Source of the DNA: JAPOXR01 sp965219635
GTDB lineage: Bacteria; Pseudomonadota; Alphaproteobacteria; Rhodobacterales; Rhodobacteraceae
Assembly: GCA_965219635.1 (NCBI GenBank)
Contig: OZ244783.1
Location: 1,054,001 to 1,118,000 of the forward strand
Length of the DNA stretch: 64,000 nucleotides
Direction of reading: 5' to 3'
Under the pieces are notes generated by a model. The model did not search any database. It was given only the letters and a program-made list of their open reading frames with translations, and had not been told where the DNA came from. Positions within the stretch are counted from its first letter, which is position 1. Every line of letters starts with the position of its first letter. Position numbers and translations under genes: made by a program. This document shows, in pieces, positions 1 through 8,855 of this stretch.

Positions 1-48
1 TTTCCAGAGTATTCGCCCGGCGGGCTCGTTGTTGTTTTGGATAGGAAA

Positions 49-1494
49 ATGTCACGGCTTGAGTTCCACAATACCGCAACGGGTAGCAAGGACCCGTTCG
101 AGCCGCTCGATCCGCGCAAGGTGCGCATGTATCTGTGCGGTCCAACGGTGTATGACAGGGCGCATATCGGCAACGCACGGCCAGCGGTCGTGTTTGATGT
201 GCTGTACCGGCTCCTTCGCGAGGTCTATTGCGCGCCCAACGTCGTTTATGTGCGCAACATCACTGACGTCGACGACAAGATCAACGCGCGCGCCATCGAA
301 TGGAGCAAGGCTGGCGATGACCGTACGCTGCAGGAAATCGTACGGGCAATCACGGATGAGACCATTGCCTGGTATCATGAGGACATGGCGGCGCTGTCTG
401 TGCTTCCACCTGATCATGAGCCCCGTGCAACGGAATATATTCCGCAGATGATCAGACTAGTGTCGCAGCTGCTGGATCTCGGAACCGCCTATGAGGCGCA
501 GGGACATGTACTGTTCTCGGTCGACTGTTACGAAGATTACGGAAAGCTTGGGCGCAGGTCTCTGGAAGACATGATTGCCGGCGCAAGAGTGGAAGTTGCC
601 CCCTACAAGAAGAACCCGACGGATTTTGTGCTCTGGAAGCCGTCTTCTGACGAGGAACCAGGCTGGGAGTCTCCCTGGGGCAGGGGAAGACCGGGATGGC
701 ACATCGAATGCTCCGCAATGAGTCTCGAGTTGTTGGGTGAGAGTTTCGACATTCATGCCGGTGGTGCCGACCTGATCTTCCCTCATCACGAAAACGAAAT
801 CGCACAGAGCAATTGTGCCAATCCCCACGCTGAATTCGCCCGCTACTGGTTGCACAATGGTTATCTGAGAGTTGAGGGCCAAAAGATGGCCAAGAGTCTG
901 GGCAACTTCCTGACTGTGAAGGACTTGCGCGACCAGGGAGTGGATGGCAGTGCAATTCGCTTGGCCCTGCTATCCACCCACTACCGCCACCCACTGGATT
1001 GGACAGAGCGCAGGCTCCAGGAATGTAGCCGGACAATCGAGCGCTGGAGAAGACTTGTAGAGGACGCGGATGCCAGCAACCTGGTACATGGTGAAGCGTC
1101 ATCGGCCGTTGTGGGCGCGCTGATGGATGATCTCAACACTCCTGCGGCGATAGCTGAGTTGCACCGGCTGGCAAAGGTGAAGGATATCAGGACATTAAAG
1201 GCATCAGTGGACTTCCTTGGGTTGCTGGGCGGTCCACAGGCCAGTGAGGGAACCACTGCTGATGACCATGCGCGCGCCTTGATCGAGCGCTTGCTCGGAG
1301 AGAGGTCGGCGGCAAGGAAACGACGGGAATTTGTTGCCGCGGATCAGATCCGGGACCGGTTGCTCGGTGCCGGGGTCGAGATCAAGGATGGTCCGGAAGG
1401 CACGGATTGGCGGTTGTCCCAGTTTTTTGATCCGGGAAAACTGCAAGCCATGCAGGCGGAGGCCGGGCAAGGACAGGCGGGAGCGGGCAGATGA
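49..1494 (+). CDS. cysS: Cysteinyl-tRNA synthetase
   Basis: Class I aminoacyl-tRNA synthetase that charges tRNA-Cys with cysteine in the cytoplasm. The class I signatures are visible: the HIGH motif as HIGN within CGPTVYDRAHIGNARP near residue 35, and KMSKS as KMAKSLGN near residue 280. Zn-ligand type positions are present (CGPT near the N-terminus, WHIECSAM, HHENEIAQS). At 481 aa it has the usual family length. The ATG at 49 gives the standard MSRLEFHNT start; a TTG at 37 in the same frame is possible but unnecessary. The stop overlaps the cimA start by 4 bp (ATGA), so the two are probably translationally coupled. Confidence 0.96.
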   Translation: MSRLEFHNTATGSKDPFEPLDPRKVRMYLCGPTVYDRAHIGNARPAVVFDVLYRLLREVYCAPNVVYVRNITDVDDKINARAIEWSKAGDDRTLQEIVRAITDETIAWYHEDMAALSVLPPDHEPRATEYIPQMIRLVSQLLDLGTAYEAQGHVLFSVDCYEDYGKLGRRSLEDMIAGARVEVAPYKKNPTDFVLWKPSSDEEPGWESPWGRGRPGWHIECSAMSLELLGESFDIHAGGADLIFPHHENEIAQSNCANPHAEFARYWLHNGYLRVEGQKMAKSLGNFLTVKDLRDQGVDGSAIRLALLSTHYRHPLDWTERRLQECSRTIERWRRLVEDADASNLVHGEASSAVVGALMDDLNTPAAIAELHRLAKVKDIRTLKASVDFLGLLGGPQASEGTTADDHARALIERLLGERSAARKRREFVAADQIRDRLLGAGVEIKDGPEGTDWRLSQFFDPGKLQAMQAEAGQGQAGAGR

Positions 1495-3116
1495 CACGCG
1501 AACGCCTGACCCTTTACGACACTACTTTACGGGATGGACAGCAAACGCAAGGCGTCCAGTTTTCGTCACGGGAAAAGCACGCAATAGCGCGATCGCTTGA
1601 TGAACTCGGTGTCGACTATATTGAGGCTGGCTGGCCAGGGGCCAACCCAACCGACAGCGAGTTCTTCGCTCAGTCGCCTCAAAACCTGAGATCCAGAATC
1701 ACGGCGTTCGGCATGACCAAGCGATCGGGCCGGTCTGCATCCAACGACGAACTGCTTGCGGGCGTCATGAATGCTGGAACCGGAACGGTTTGCCTTGTCG
1801 GCAAGGCGCACGACTTCCATGTCCGCAATGCGCTCGGAGTTTCACTCTCGGAGAATGTCGAGAACATTGCGGAGTCCATCAGTCATCTGGTCGCCAACGG
1901 CCGGGAAGCGCTGTTTGATGCCGAGCATTTCTTTGACGGTTACGCATCGGACAAGGGCTATGCGCTGGAGTGTGCCATGGCGGCGCTAGAGGCTGGCGCA
2001 AGTTGGATTGTTCTTTGCGATACAAATGGCGGAACCCTGCCTTCATTGATCGGTGATGTGACTGCCGAAGTGATTGCGGCAGGCATTCCCGGGTCAAAAT
2101 TGGGCATCCACACACATGACGATACTGGAACGGCAGTAGGCGGAACCCTTGCTGCCGTTGATGCCGGCGCACGGCAAATCCAGGGCACGCTGAACGGTCT
2201 CGGCGAGCGATGCGGGAATGCCAATCTGGTTTCGATCATCCCGACCTTGCTGCTCAAGGAACCTTATTGTTCAAGATTTGCGACCGGGATTTCGGAATCG
2301 GGCCTCAAGGAGTTGACCCGTGTGTCGCGTTTGCTCGACGACATTCTGAACCGGGTTCCAAACAAGGTCGCACCCTATGTCGGTTCGTCTGCCTTCGTCC
2401 ACAAGGCTGGGCTTCATGCTTCGGCGGTTGCCAAGGACCCCAGCACTTATGAACACATCGTTCCCGGGAAGGTCGGCAACCAGCGGGTCATTCCCATGTC
2501 TAACCAGGCGGGCCGGTCTAACCTGATAGCTAGGCTTCGGGAGGCAGGTATCGAAGTCGATGCTTCCGACAAGCGCCTCTTCGAGATCATAGAGGTGGTC
2601 AAACGCAGAGAAAGCAAGGGATACACTTACGATACTGCCCAAGCGTCGTTCGAGCTGCTTGCCAGGCGCATTCTCGGCATAATGCCGGAGTATTTCTCTG
2701 TCAGGGGCTTCAAGGTAACAGTAGAGCAGGCCTCAACCCCGGGCGGCAACTTCACGACGACTTCATGGGGTGAAGCATTGCTGGACGTTGCAGGGCAGTT
2801 GAGGCGCTCCGTGTCCAATGGAGAAAACGGCTCCAGTGTAGACCAGGGTCCGGTGCACGCGCTGGCAAGCGCGATGAACAAGGATCTGGGCCACTACCAG
2901 TCCTACATCGAAGACATGCATCTTGTGGACTTCAAAGTCAGGATCACCGGCGGCGGGACAGAAGCGGTTACGCGTGTCATCATCGATAGCGAAGACAAGT
3001 CCGGTCAACGCTGGTCGACAGTCGGTGTGTCGGCAAACATCATTCATGCCTCTCTGGACGCGTTGGTGGACGCCATAAACTGGAAGCTCTTGAGGGATGG
3101 AGCTCCGGCCGCCTGA
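1491..3116 (+). CDS. cimA: (R)-citramalate synthase (LeuA/HCS family)
   Basis: Condenses pyruvate and acetyl-CoA to (R)-citramalate, the entry to the threonine-independent isoleucine route. The N-terminal TIM barrel starts with LYDTTLRDGQQTQGVQFS, the DRE-TIM metallolyase signature (catalytic Arg, metal-binding Asp). IHTHDDTGTAV supplies the metal-binding His pair and GLGERCGNANL follows. The C-terminal third is the LeuA-type allosteric domain. Length (541 aa) and the opening motif match the CimA branch rather than 2-isopropylmalate synthase, though a homocitrate-synthase-like activity cannot be excluded from sequence alone. The start overlaps the cysS stop by 4 bp. Confidence 0.88.
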   Translation: MTRERLTLYDTTLRDGQQTQGVQFSSREKHAIARSLDELGVDYIEAGWPGANPTDSEFFAQSPQNLRSRITAFGMTKRSGRSASNDELLAGVMNAGTGTVCLVGKAHDFHVRNALGVSLSENVENIAESISHLVANGREALFDAEHFFDGYASDKGYALECAMAALEAGASWIVLCDTNGGTLPSLIGDVTAEVIAAGIPGSKLGIHTHDDTGTAVGGTLAAVDAGARQIQGTLNGLGERCGNANLVSIIPTLLLKEPYCSRFATGISESGLKELTRVSRLLDDILNRVPNKVAPYVGSSAFVHKAGLHASAVAKDPSTYEHIVPGKVGNQRVIPMSNQAGRSNLIARLREAGIEVDASDKRLFEIIEVVKRRESKGYTYDTAQASFELLARRILGIMPEYFSVRGFKVTVEQASTPGGNFTTTSWGEALLDVAGQLRRSVSNGENGSSVDQGPVHALASAMNKDLGHYQSYIEDMHLVDFKVRITGGGTEAVTRVIIDSEDKSGQRWSTVGVSANIIHASLDALVDAINWKLLRDGAPAA

Positions 3117-3245
3117 GTCTGCAATTCAATTCTGGCCGGTAATGGGGGTGCTCCTTGACTTCCCATTGGCCGGTGATCCGGCGGGGTATTGTGTCGCTTC
3201 AATTGACCGGGAGTTTGGCGCGCGGCAACCGCAGTGCCAGCAGAA

Positions 3246-4454
3246 TTATGCAAGCGGAGTGCGGCGGAACTGAAGCCACAGCAGGGATGCCCCTGCGATC
3301 AACAAGAATGGCGCCATTGCCCAGTTCACGGCTGTCCAGCCCTGCTGAACGGTGCCGCCCGTGCAGTTCATCAGTGTTCCGGATGCGAGTGATGCCAAGG
3401 TAACACATCCGAACACAACAAGGTCATTAAGCCCCTGGACCCTGCCGCGTTCTTCAGGCGCATGCGCATCCACAAGCATCGCCGTCGCTCCGATGAACCC
3501 AAAGTTCCAACCTATACCCAGCAAGATCAGTGCGCCGAAGAACTGAAACAGTTCCACTCCGGCCAATGCAGTCACTCCGGCAGCAGCCAGCAAGGCAAGT
3601 CCGATGGCAACGATCTTCTCAGCACCATACCTGGCGATGAGATGGCCCGTGAAGAATGACGGCGCAAACATGGCCAGCACATGCGCCGACACCACATCCG
3701 CGGCATTGCCCTCCGTGAAGCCGCAGCCAACCACGGCAAGTGGAGTTGAGGTCATCATCAGGTTCATCAAGGCGTAGGAGACCATGGCGCAAACCATCGA
3801 AACCACAATCGCTGGCGTTGTCAGCAGTTCCCGATAGCTTCGCAGGGGCTTGGACTGGCTTTCCTGCTTCGGAGGCAACGGTATATCAAGCAACAGGAAG
3901 AGGAATGCGCCGATAACGTTGACTGCAATCGCCGCAATGTACGTGCCGACAAACGGCACCACGTATGCTTGCGCAGTGAACTTGACCAGTTGTGGCCCGA
4001 CCACTGCGGCCGCCAAGCCGCCAGCCATGACGTAGGCGATTGCCTTCGGCCGGAATTCTGGCGAAGCGGTATCGGTTGCGGCAAACCTCATGTAGCCGTT
4101 TGCGCTCATGTAGATGCCGGTAAAGTAGGACGCGAGCAGGAAAAGAGGGAACGACGAGATCGTCAGTGCATATGCGCCCAGCACTCCCCCGATGCTGCCT
4201 CCGACAGCTCCAACCATGAAACCGGCCCGCCTGCCAAAACGCTGCATCAGCAGACTCAACCAGCTGGCGGTTGTCATCGAGCCGAACACGATCAGCGATA
4301 TTGGTAGAGTGGCCCAGCACACGTTCGGGGCCAGAGACTGGCCTGCCAAACCGCCAATGGTGAAGATCATAGGCATCTGCGCGCCGATTGTTGCCTGGGC
4401 AAGCACCAGGACGGCAACGTTTCGCTTTTCGCGGCTGGCGAGGAATGACATCAT
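3246..4454 (-). CDS. Major facilitator superfamily transporter
   Basis: Polytopic inner-membrane protein of 402 aa with about twelve hydrophobic segments, fitting an MFS permease. The loop after the second helix reads LLMQRFGRRAGFMVGA, the typical MFS loop 2-3 motif (GxxxDRxGRR-like). A hydrophilic central loop (PLPPKQESQSKPLRSYREL) separates the two six-helix bundles. It ends convergent with cimA and is divergent from the DNA glycosylase gene. The substrate cannot be read from sequence; overall character resembles a YbfB/YnfM-type exporter only loosely. Confidence 0.8.
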   Translation of the reverse strand: MMSFLASREKRNVAVLVLAQATIGAQMPMIFTIGGLAGQSLAPNVCWATLPISLIVFGSMTTASWLSLLMQRFGRRAGFMVGAVGGSIGGVLGAYALTISSFPLFLLASYFTGIYMSANGYMRFAATDTASPEFRPKAIAYVMAGGLAAAVVGPQLVKFTAQAYVVPFVGTYIAAIAVNVIGAFLFLLLDIPLPPKQESQSKPLRSYRELLTTPAIVVSMVCAMVSYALMNLMMTSTPLAVVGCGFTEGNAADVVSAHVLAMFAPSFFTGHLIARYGAEKIVAIGLALLAAAGVTALAGVELFQFFGALILLGIGWNFGFIGATAMLVDAHAPEERGRVQGLNDLVVFGCVTLASLASGTLMNCTGGTVQQGWTAVNWAMAPFLLIAGASLLWLQFRRTPLA

Positions 4455-4594
4455 CGCATCTCTCGTAGTTGGGTGCCGAAATCACTGCAACATTCAATTG
4501 CGTGGTGTCCAAGTTGCCGGTTGCCGGGCAGGTTGTCCCGCTGCACGGATTGCGATAGCCGACCCGGCACGTTTGGTAGCAGCGGAACCGGTAC

Positions 4595-5224
4595 ATGAAA
4601 TCAAGAACGATCAGGGGAAGGTCCGACATCGACGAAGGGGTGCAGCACCTCTGCAAGGTGGAAGGGCGCTTTGAGGAGGCGGCAGCCCTGGCAGGCGAAA
4701 TTCCGCTTCGCTTGAGCGAGGGAGGCTTCAAGAACCTGCTCGACATAATCGTAAGTCAGCAACTGTCCGTTGCCTCGGCGGACGCGATCTGGTCGAGATT
4801 GGAGGCAGCTGGCTTGACGGAACAGCCGGCTGTGGCTGGTTGTGAAGTAGCAGACTTGATGGCCTGCGGGCTGTCGAAACAGAAGTCGGAATACGCGTTG
4901 GGACTGGCGGCCAGCAAACTGGACTACGCTGGATTGGTGGAGTTGGATGACCAGTTGGTTGTGGACAGGCTGGTGCAAATCAGGGGGATAGGACCTTGGA
5001 CAGCCGAGATCTACTGCATGTTTGCGCTGGGAAGGGCGGATGTTCTTGCAGCAGGCGACTTGGCCTTGCAGGAAGCAGCCAAGATCTTGTTTGGACTTGA
5101 AGTGCGCCCATCTACCAAGGCGTTGAGGGAGATGGCGCAACCATGGTCGCCATGGAGGGCAGTTGCCGCCCGGCTGCTGTGGGCCTACTACCGCGCCGTC
5201 GTTCGCAGGGAAGGTGTGAGATGA
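4595..5224 (+). CDS. DNA-3-methyladenine glycosylase II family protein (HhH-GPD)
   Basis: Base-excision repair glycosylase predicted to remove alkylated purines. The helix-hairpin-helix is LVQIRGIGPWTAEIYCMFAL (about residues 128-147) and the catalytic aspartate lies in AAGDLALQEAA, the AlkA-type GPD signature. At 209 aa it corresponds to the catalytic HhH-GPD core without the N-terminal domain of E. coli AlkA, as in many alphaproteobacterial homologues. The start at 4595 is an ATG. The stop overlaps the downstream esterase start (ATGA), so the pair is an operon, divergent from the MFS gene. Confidence 0.88.
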   Translation: MKSRTIRGRSDIDEGVQHLCKVEGRFEEAAALAGEIPLRLSEGGFKNLLDIIVSQQLSVASADAIWSRLEAAGLTEQPAVAGCEVADLMACGLSKQKSEYALGLAASKLDYAGLVELDDQLVVDRLVQIRGIGPWTAEIYCMFALGRADVLAAGDLALQEAAKILFGLEVRPSTKALREMAQPWSPWRAVAARLLWAYYRAVVRREGVR

Positions 5225-5883
5225 GCGAGGAATTGAAGGTACAACGCAAGGAGGCATTGGCTGGCAAAGCGGACAGCCTTGTTATCCTGCTTCACGGCTA
5301 CGGCGCCAATGGCGCCGATCTACTCGGCCTTGCCGAGCATTGGGCTCCAAGCCTGCCCAATACCGCCTTCATTTCACCTGATGCTCCGCAGCAATGCGAC
5401 CAGCATGCGGCAGGCCGGCAGTGGTTTCCACTTGAGGCCGCTGGCCCGGTTTCCGGAATGCACCATGTTCACCAGTTGGTTAAATCTTTCAATATTTTGG
5501 ACCAGTTTCTTGACAAGGAAATCGCTGACGCAGGCATTCCAGATGAACGGGCAATCCTCGTTGGATTCTCCCAGGGCACGATGATGTCGCTTCAGGTCGG
5601 GGTAAGGCGCCAGCGCAGATTGGCAGGAATTGTCGGGTTTTCCGGCCTCCTCTTGCGGCCCACACTTCTGGAGAGCGAGAAGAAGTCGAGCCCGCCGGTA
5701 TTGCTTGTTCATGGTGAAGAGGACGAACTGATCTCCAGCAACAGTTCCACGGATGCCGCTGCGGCGCTGAACGCCTGCGGGATCAAGACGCATTGCTACA
5801 CGGCGCCCGGGCTTGGCCACTCGATCGACATGTTCGGAATCGGACTGGCCTTGCACTTCATGAAAGCCAGCCTGGAGGGTTAA
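5221..5883 (+). CDS. Phospholipase/carboxylesterase family alpha/beta hydrolase
   Basis: Cytoplasmic alpha/beta hydrolase of the carboxylesterase/thioesterase family (YpfH/Est type), 220 aa. Visible features are the oxyanion-hole segment LHGYGANGADLLGLA, the nucleophile elbow GFSQGTMMS (Ser), a catalytic Asp in HGEEDELISS and the His in GLGHSIDMFG. The start at 5221 is chosen because it overlaps the glycosylase stop by 4 bp and begins directly before the conserved domain; an upstream in-frame start at 5143 would put a non-conserved extension inside the glycosylase gene. The physiological substrate is unknown. Confidence 0.88.
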   Translation: MSEELKVQRKEALAGKADSLVILLHGYGANGADLLGLAEHWAPSLPNTAFISPDAPQQCDQHAAGRQWFPLEAAGPVSGMHHVHQLVKSFNILDQFLDKEIADAGIPDERAILVGFSQGTMMSLQVGVRRQRRLAGIVGFSGLLLRPTLLESEKKSSPPVLLVHGEEDELISSNSSTDAAAALNACGIKTHCYTAPGLGHSIDMFGIGLALHFMKASLEG

Positions 5884-6244
5884 CAGGGTCTTGCACTCTT
5901 CCTGCCGTTGGCGGGTTGGAAAGCGCACTGGCACCCAAGAGGTTGCATCGGCTGCGCAGGTTTCAGATCGGTCCGGGTTGTTGAACAGGCAGTTGCGCAA
6001 TGGAGCCGCTTACTGACGGAAAACCGCAGCGATGCAGGCTTTCAATTTCCGCATCCGGATCAATCCTGTCCGAAAAATGCAGCATTATTCGGGCGCGGTC
6101 TCGTTGACGTGGAGGTTGAGCCAGCGTGGTTCGCTATGGTTCGCTATGGCCTGTTTCTTCTGTGTTGAGGCGGCTAGAAGGTTGCAAGGTAGCCCGCCAG
6201 TATGAACCCATGGCGGTGAGAGTCTGGTCTGAAGGGAGATTACA
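5884..6244. other. Intergenic region, no gene recognised
   Basis: About 360 bases with no convincing frame. It contains a direct duplication (tggttcgctatggttcgctatgg, about 6127-6149) and must hold the promoter of the DUF924 gene. An AGGGAG Shine-Dalgarno-like block lies just before the ATG at 6245. Confidence 0.5.
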
Positions 6245-6829
6245 ATGCCTGATGCGAATGAAGTCTTGAAATTCTGGTTCGATGAAATCACTCCGATGGA
6301 GCAATTCATGAGCACACCGGAACTGGATGACCGGATACGAGACAGGTTTGGCGAACTCTGGGAGGCTGCCAATGCCGGGGGCATGCTTGATTGGCTGGAG
6401 GACCCGGATCAGGCCCTGGCGCTGATAATCGTACTCGACCAGTTCCCACGCAACATCTTCCGCGGATCTGGCCGGTCGTTCGAGAGTGACGCCCTTGCTC
6501 GCAGCCATGCCAGCCAAGCGATCGAAAGCGGATTCGACTTGAAGCAGCCCGAGCGGCGGAGGTTGTTCATCTACATGCCGTTCATGCACTCTGAGGACAT
6601 TGCGGATCAGAACCGTTGCATCGACCTGATACGGGACAGGATACCGGAAACTGGCGCGCAAAACCTGCTACACGCCAAGGCGCACCGGGACATCATTCAA
6701 CTCTTCGGCCGGTTCCCCTACCGGAATGAGGCACTTGGGCGGGAGAATACACCCGCAGAGGCCGATTGGATGGAGAATGTGGGGTACAGGAAATACGTCG
6801 AACAGCTTGAAGCGTCTGAAAAAGCCTGA
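6245..6829 (+). CDS. DUF924 family protein
   Basis: A 194-aa soluble protein of the DUF924 family, all-helical and TPR-like in known structures, of unknown biochemical role. Diagnostic segments are VLKFWFDE at the N-terminus, LIIVLDQFPRNIFRGSGRSFESD (about residues 62-84), RLFIYMPFMHSED and HRDIIQLFGRFPYRNEALGR. Length is normal. The ATG at 6245 has an AGGGAG ribosome-binding site at a good distance. It converges with tpiA, leaving only five bases between the stop codons. Confidence 0.88.
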   Translation: MPDANEVLKFWFDEITPMEQFMSTPELDDRIRDRFGELWEAANAGGMLDWLEDPDQALALIIVLDQFPRNIFRGSGRSFESDALARSHASQAIESGFDLKQPERRRLFIYMPFMHSEDIADQNRCIDLIRDRIPETGAQNLLHAKAHRDIIQLFGRFPYRNEALGRENTPAEADWMENVGYRKYVEQLEASEKA

Positions 6830-6834
6830 GCGGG

Positions 6835-7581
6835 TCAGCCGGAAAACGACTTGATGATCACTGCAAAGTCGCTGCTTTTGAGGGATGCTCCACCGACAAG
6901 GCCGCCATCAACACCGTCGATCGCAAAAATCTCACGTGCGTTGGCAGGGTTGACCGAGCCACCATAGACTATTGTCAATCCGTCTGCTGCTGTTCGGCCC
7001 AATAGTTCGGCACATTTCCGCCTGATAAACGCGTGTGCGTCCTTGATCTGGGCAGTGGTGGCTGTCCGGCCGGTTCCTATTGCCCATACCGGCTCGTACG
7101 CGACAACCAGGTTGGTTTCGTTGGCAGAGTCGGGAATGCAGGCTGCCAGTTGGCGCGTTAGTACGGCATCGGTTTGTTCTGCCAGCCGCTCTTCCTCTGA
7201 TTCACCCACACACAGGATCGTTCGCAATCCTGCCGAGATTGATGCCTCCACCTTGCAGAGAATGAGCTCGTCCGGTTCACGATGATCAGCCCGCCGTTCA
7301 GAATGGCCCACTATGCAATGTGTTGCTCCGGCGTCTGCAATCATGGCTGCCGAGACGTCGCCTGTATGCGCACCGGAACCCTGTTGGTGGCAATCCTGGC
7401 CGCCCGTCTCGATACCTGTTCCCCGAAGCTCCTGCGACATGCGGTGCAGCAGCGTTGCGGGCGGGCAAATCAGGATTGTGGGATCCCCTGTGCCTGCCAA
7501 AGGCGCAAGTTCATGAAGTTGGGCAAGTCCGGCCTCAAGGCCGTTCATCTTCCAGTTGCCTGCAACCAGCCTCTTAGGCAC
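6835..7581 (-). CDS. tpiA: Triosephosphate isomerase
   Basis: Glycolytic/gluconeogenic enzyme interconverting dihydroxyacetone phosphate and glyceraldehyde-3-phosphate. Active-site motifs are present: Lys in VAGNWKMNG, the electrophilic His in HCIVGHSERR, the catalytic Glu in VAYEPVWAIGTG, and the phosphate-binding IVYGGSVNP. A perfect GGAGGA ribosome-binding site at 7589-7594 sits seven bases before a GTG at 7581, giving 248 aa beginning just ahead of PKRLVAGNWKMNG. An upstream ATG at 7614 is possible but would add an unconserved extension with the ribosome-binding site inside it. Confidence 0.95.
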   Translation of the reverse strand: MPKRLVAGNWKMNGLEAGLAQLHELAPLAGTGDPTILICPPATLLHRMSQELRGTGIETGGQDCHQQGSGAHTGDVSAAMIADAGATHCIVGHSERRADHREPDELILCKVEASISAGLRTILCVGESEEERLAEQTDAVLTRQLAACIPDSANETNLVVAYEPVWAIGTGRTATTAQIKDAHAFIRRKCAELLGRTAADGLTIVYGGSVNPANAREIFAIDGVDGGLVGGASLKSSDFAVIIKSFSG

Positions 7582-7683
7582 CAAGTGGTCCTCCGGCAGA
7601 CTCCAGGCCGGCAATCAGCACTGTCCATTCAATTCTGCAGTTGCCGGACAATTCGGTCACGGCAGAGCAGGCCCGTGCCTGGA

Positions 7684-8037
7684 TCATGCGTCATCCCTGA
7701 ACTTAATGGACTCGCCGCAGCCGCAGGCTTCCACCACGTTGGGGTTATTGAACTTGAAGCCGGATTCCAGAAGTGATGCGGCGTAGTCGATTTCAGTGCC
7801 GAACAGAAACATCTGGGCCATCGGCGCAATGATCACACAGGCCCCGTCCTGTTCGACCACTTCGTCATGCTCTCCAATGCTGTCGGCGTATTCCATGGTG
7901 TATTCCATTCCGGCGCAACCGCCCTTCTTGACACCAATCCTGAGGCCCTTTTTGCCCGACTCGGTCATGAGCCGCGCAATCTGCTGTGCAGCGGTTTCGG
8001 TGATTGTGACGGCTTGCCCGCCGGGGACTCCGAACAT
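7684..8037 (-). CDS. Fe-S cluster assembly scaffold/carrier, SufA/IscA (HesB) family
   Basis: A-type carrier protein that receives and delivers Fe-S clusters. The three conserved cysteines are visible: GGCAGMEYTMEY (Cys about residue 41) and the C-terminal CGCGESIKF. The 117-aa length is normal, and a GAGGAG ribosome-binding site precedes the ATG. It lies just downstream of a DUF59 protein gene on the same strand. That pairing is typical of the end of suf operons in alphaproteobacteria, but the rest of suf is not in this window. SufA versus ErpA cannot be settled by eye. Confidence 0.92.
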   Translation of the reverse strand: MFGVPGGQAVTITETAAQQIARLMTESGKKGLRIGVKKGGCAGMEYTMEYADSIGEHDEVVEQDGACVIIAPMAQMFLFGTEIDYAASLLESGFKFNNPNVVEACGCGESIKFRDDA

Positions 8038-8118
8038 GCTCGTAAGGCTCCTCTAGAAAGTCACGCAACTGAACGCCTGAAATGGACCGGTCCAAAGCGG
8101 CTGGCGCATGGGCCGAAA

Positions 8119-8484
8119 TTACATGAAACCAAGTTCAAGCCGCGCTTCGTCAGACATCATTTCCATACCCCAAGGGGGATCCCAGGTCAGTTCGACATTT
8201 ACCGTTCGAACACCCTCAAGTGGCTCAACCGCGTCTGCGAGCCAGCCGGGCATATCGGCGGCGACTGGGCAACCCGGAGTGGTCAAGGTCATGATCAACT
8301 GGACATCGCAGTCCTCATTGATGTCAATCGTGTAGATCAAGCCCAGATCATAAATGTTGACCGGGATCTCCGGGTCGTAGACGGAGCGGCATGCTTCGAC
8401 AATCTTGTCGTGCAGCGGGTGGTCGACACTGGACGGCCTGATAAGCGGCGTGCCCTCCATGGGGTAATCATCCAATACAGTCAT
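8119..8484 (-). CDS. SUF-associated DUF59/MIP18 family Fe-S assembly protein
   Basis: A 121-aa protein of the MIP18 (DUF59, PaaD/SufT-like) family implicated in Fe-S cluster maturation. Key segments are VYDPEIPVNIYDLGLIYTID (DPEIP is the family signature), MTLTTPGCPVAADMP with the conserved reactive Cys (about residue 76), and VELTWDPPWGMEMMSDEARLELG at the C-terminus. The gene precedes the A-type carrier by about 80 bases on the same strand and is probably cotranscribed, consistent with a shared role in cluster transfer. Confidence 0.92.
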   Translation of the reverse strand: MTVLDDYPMEGTPLIRPSSVDHPLHDKIVEACRSVYDPEIPVNIYDLGLIYTIDINEDCDVQLIMTLTTPGCPVAADMPGWLADAVEPLEGVRTVNVELTWDPPWGMEMMSDEARLELGFM

Positions 8485-8855
8485 TCTGGCAATCTGCGCT
8501 GAACCTGCTTTCTGATCTGAAAATAGGATTTTGGCTCAACTTGTCCAGTAGGCTTGCGGTAGATGGAAATCCCCGCGGCGTCTGACGGCCGGTGTAGTAC
8601 ATCGTCCGATTGCGCAGTTGCCGGCACCTTGGCAGCACAGGGCTTCGATGGCTCACCTCAGAATATCCGGATGCAAGCGACGATTGCAGCCTCAGGTTTC
8701 ATAATTCCTTCAGGAGAAAGCGGGCAAGCTGTCTGGCGCCGATTGGCTCTGCAATTGGCGTGCCGGTTGCTGAAGAGTTTGGATTCACCCGCTGATTTTC
8801 GCATAGTCGGCCGAACTGTCGGAATGGAAACCGATTGTCATGCGCAAGGGACTCA
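8485..8855. other. Divergent intergenic region between Fe-S genes and tgt
   Basis: About 370 bases without a convincing gene. It lies between divergent transcription units, so it should hold promoters for both the minus-strand Fe-S pair and plus-strand tgt. No clear operator or repeat was seen. Confidence 0.4.

Noticed and set aside
3117..3245. Repeated TGGCCGGT and AATGGG/CCCATT between cimA and the MFS gene as a terminator
   Set aside because: The arms pair only with a bulge and there is no U-tract on either side; not strong enough to call.
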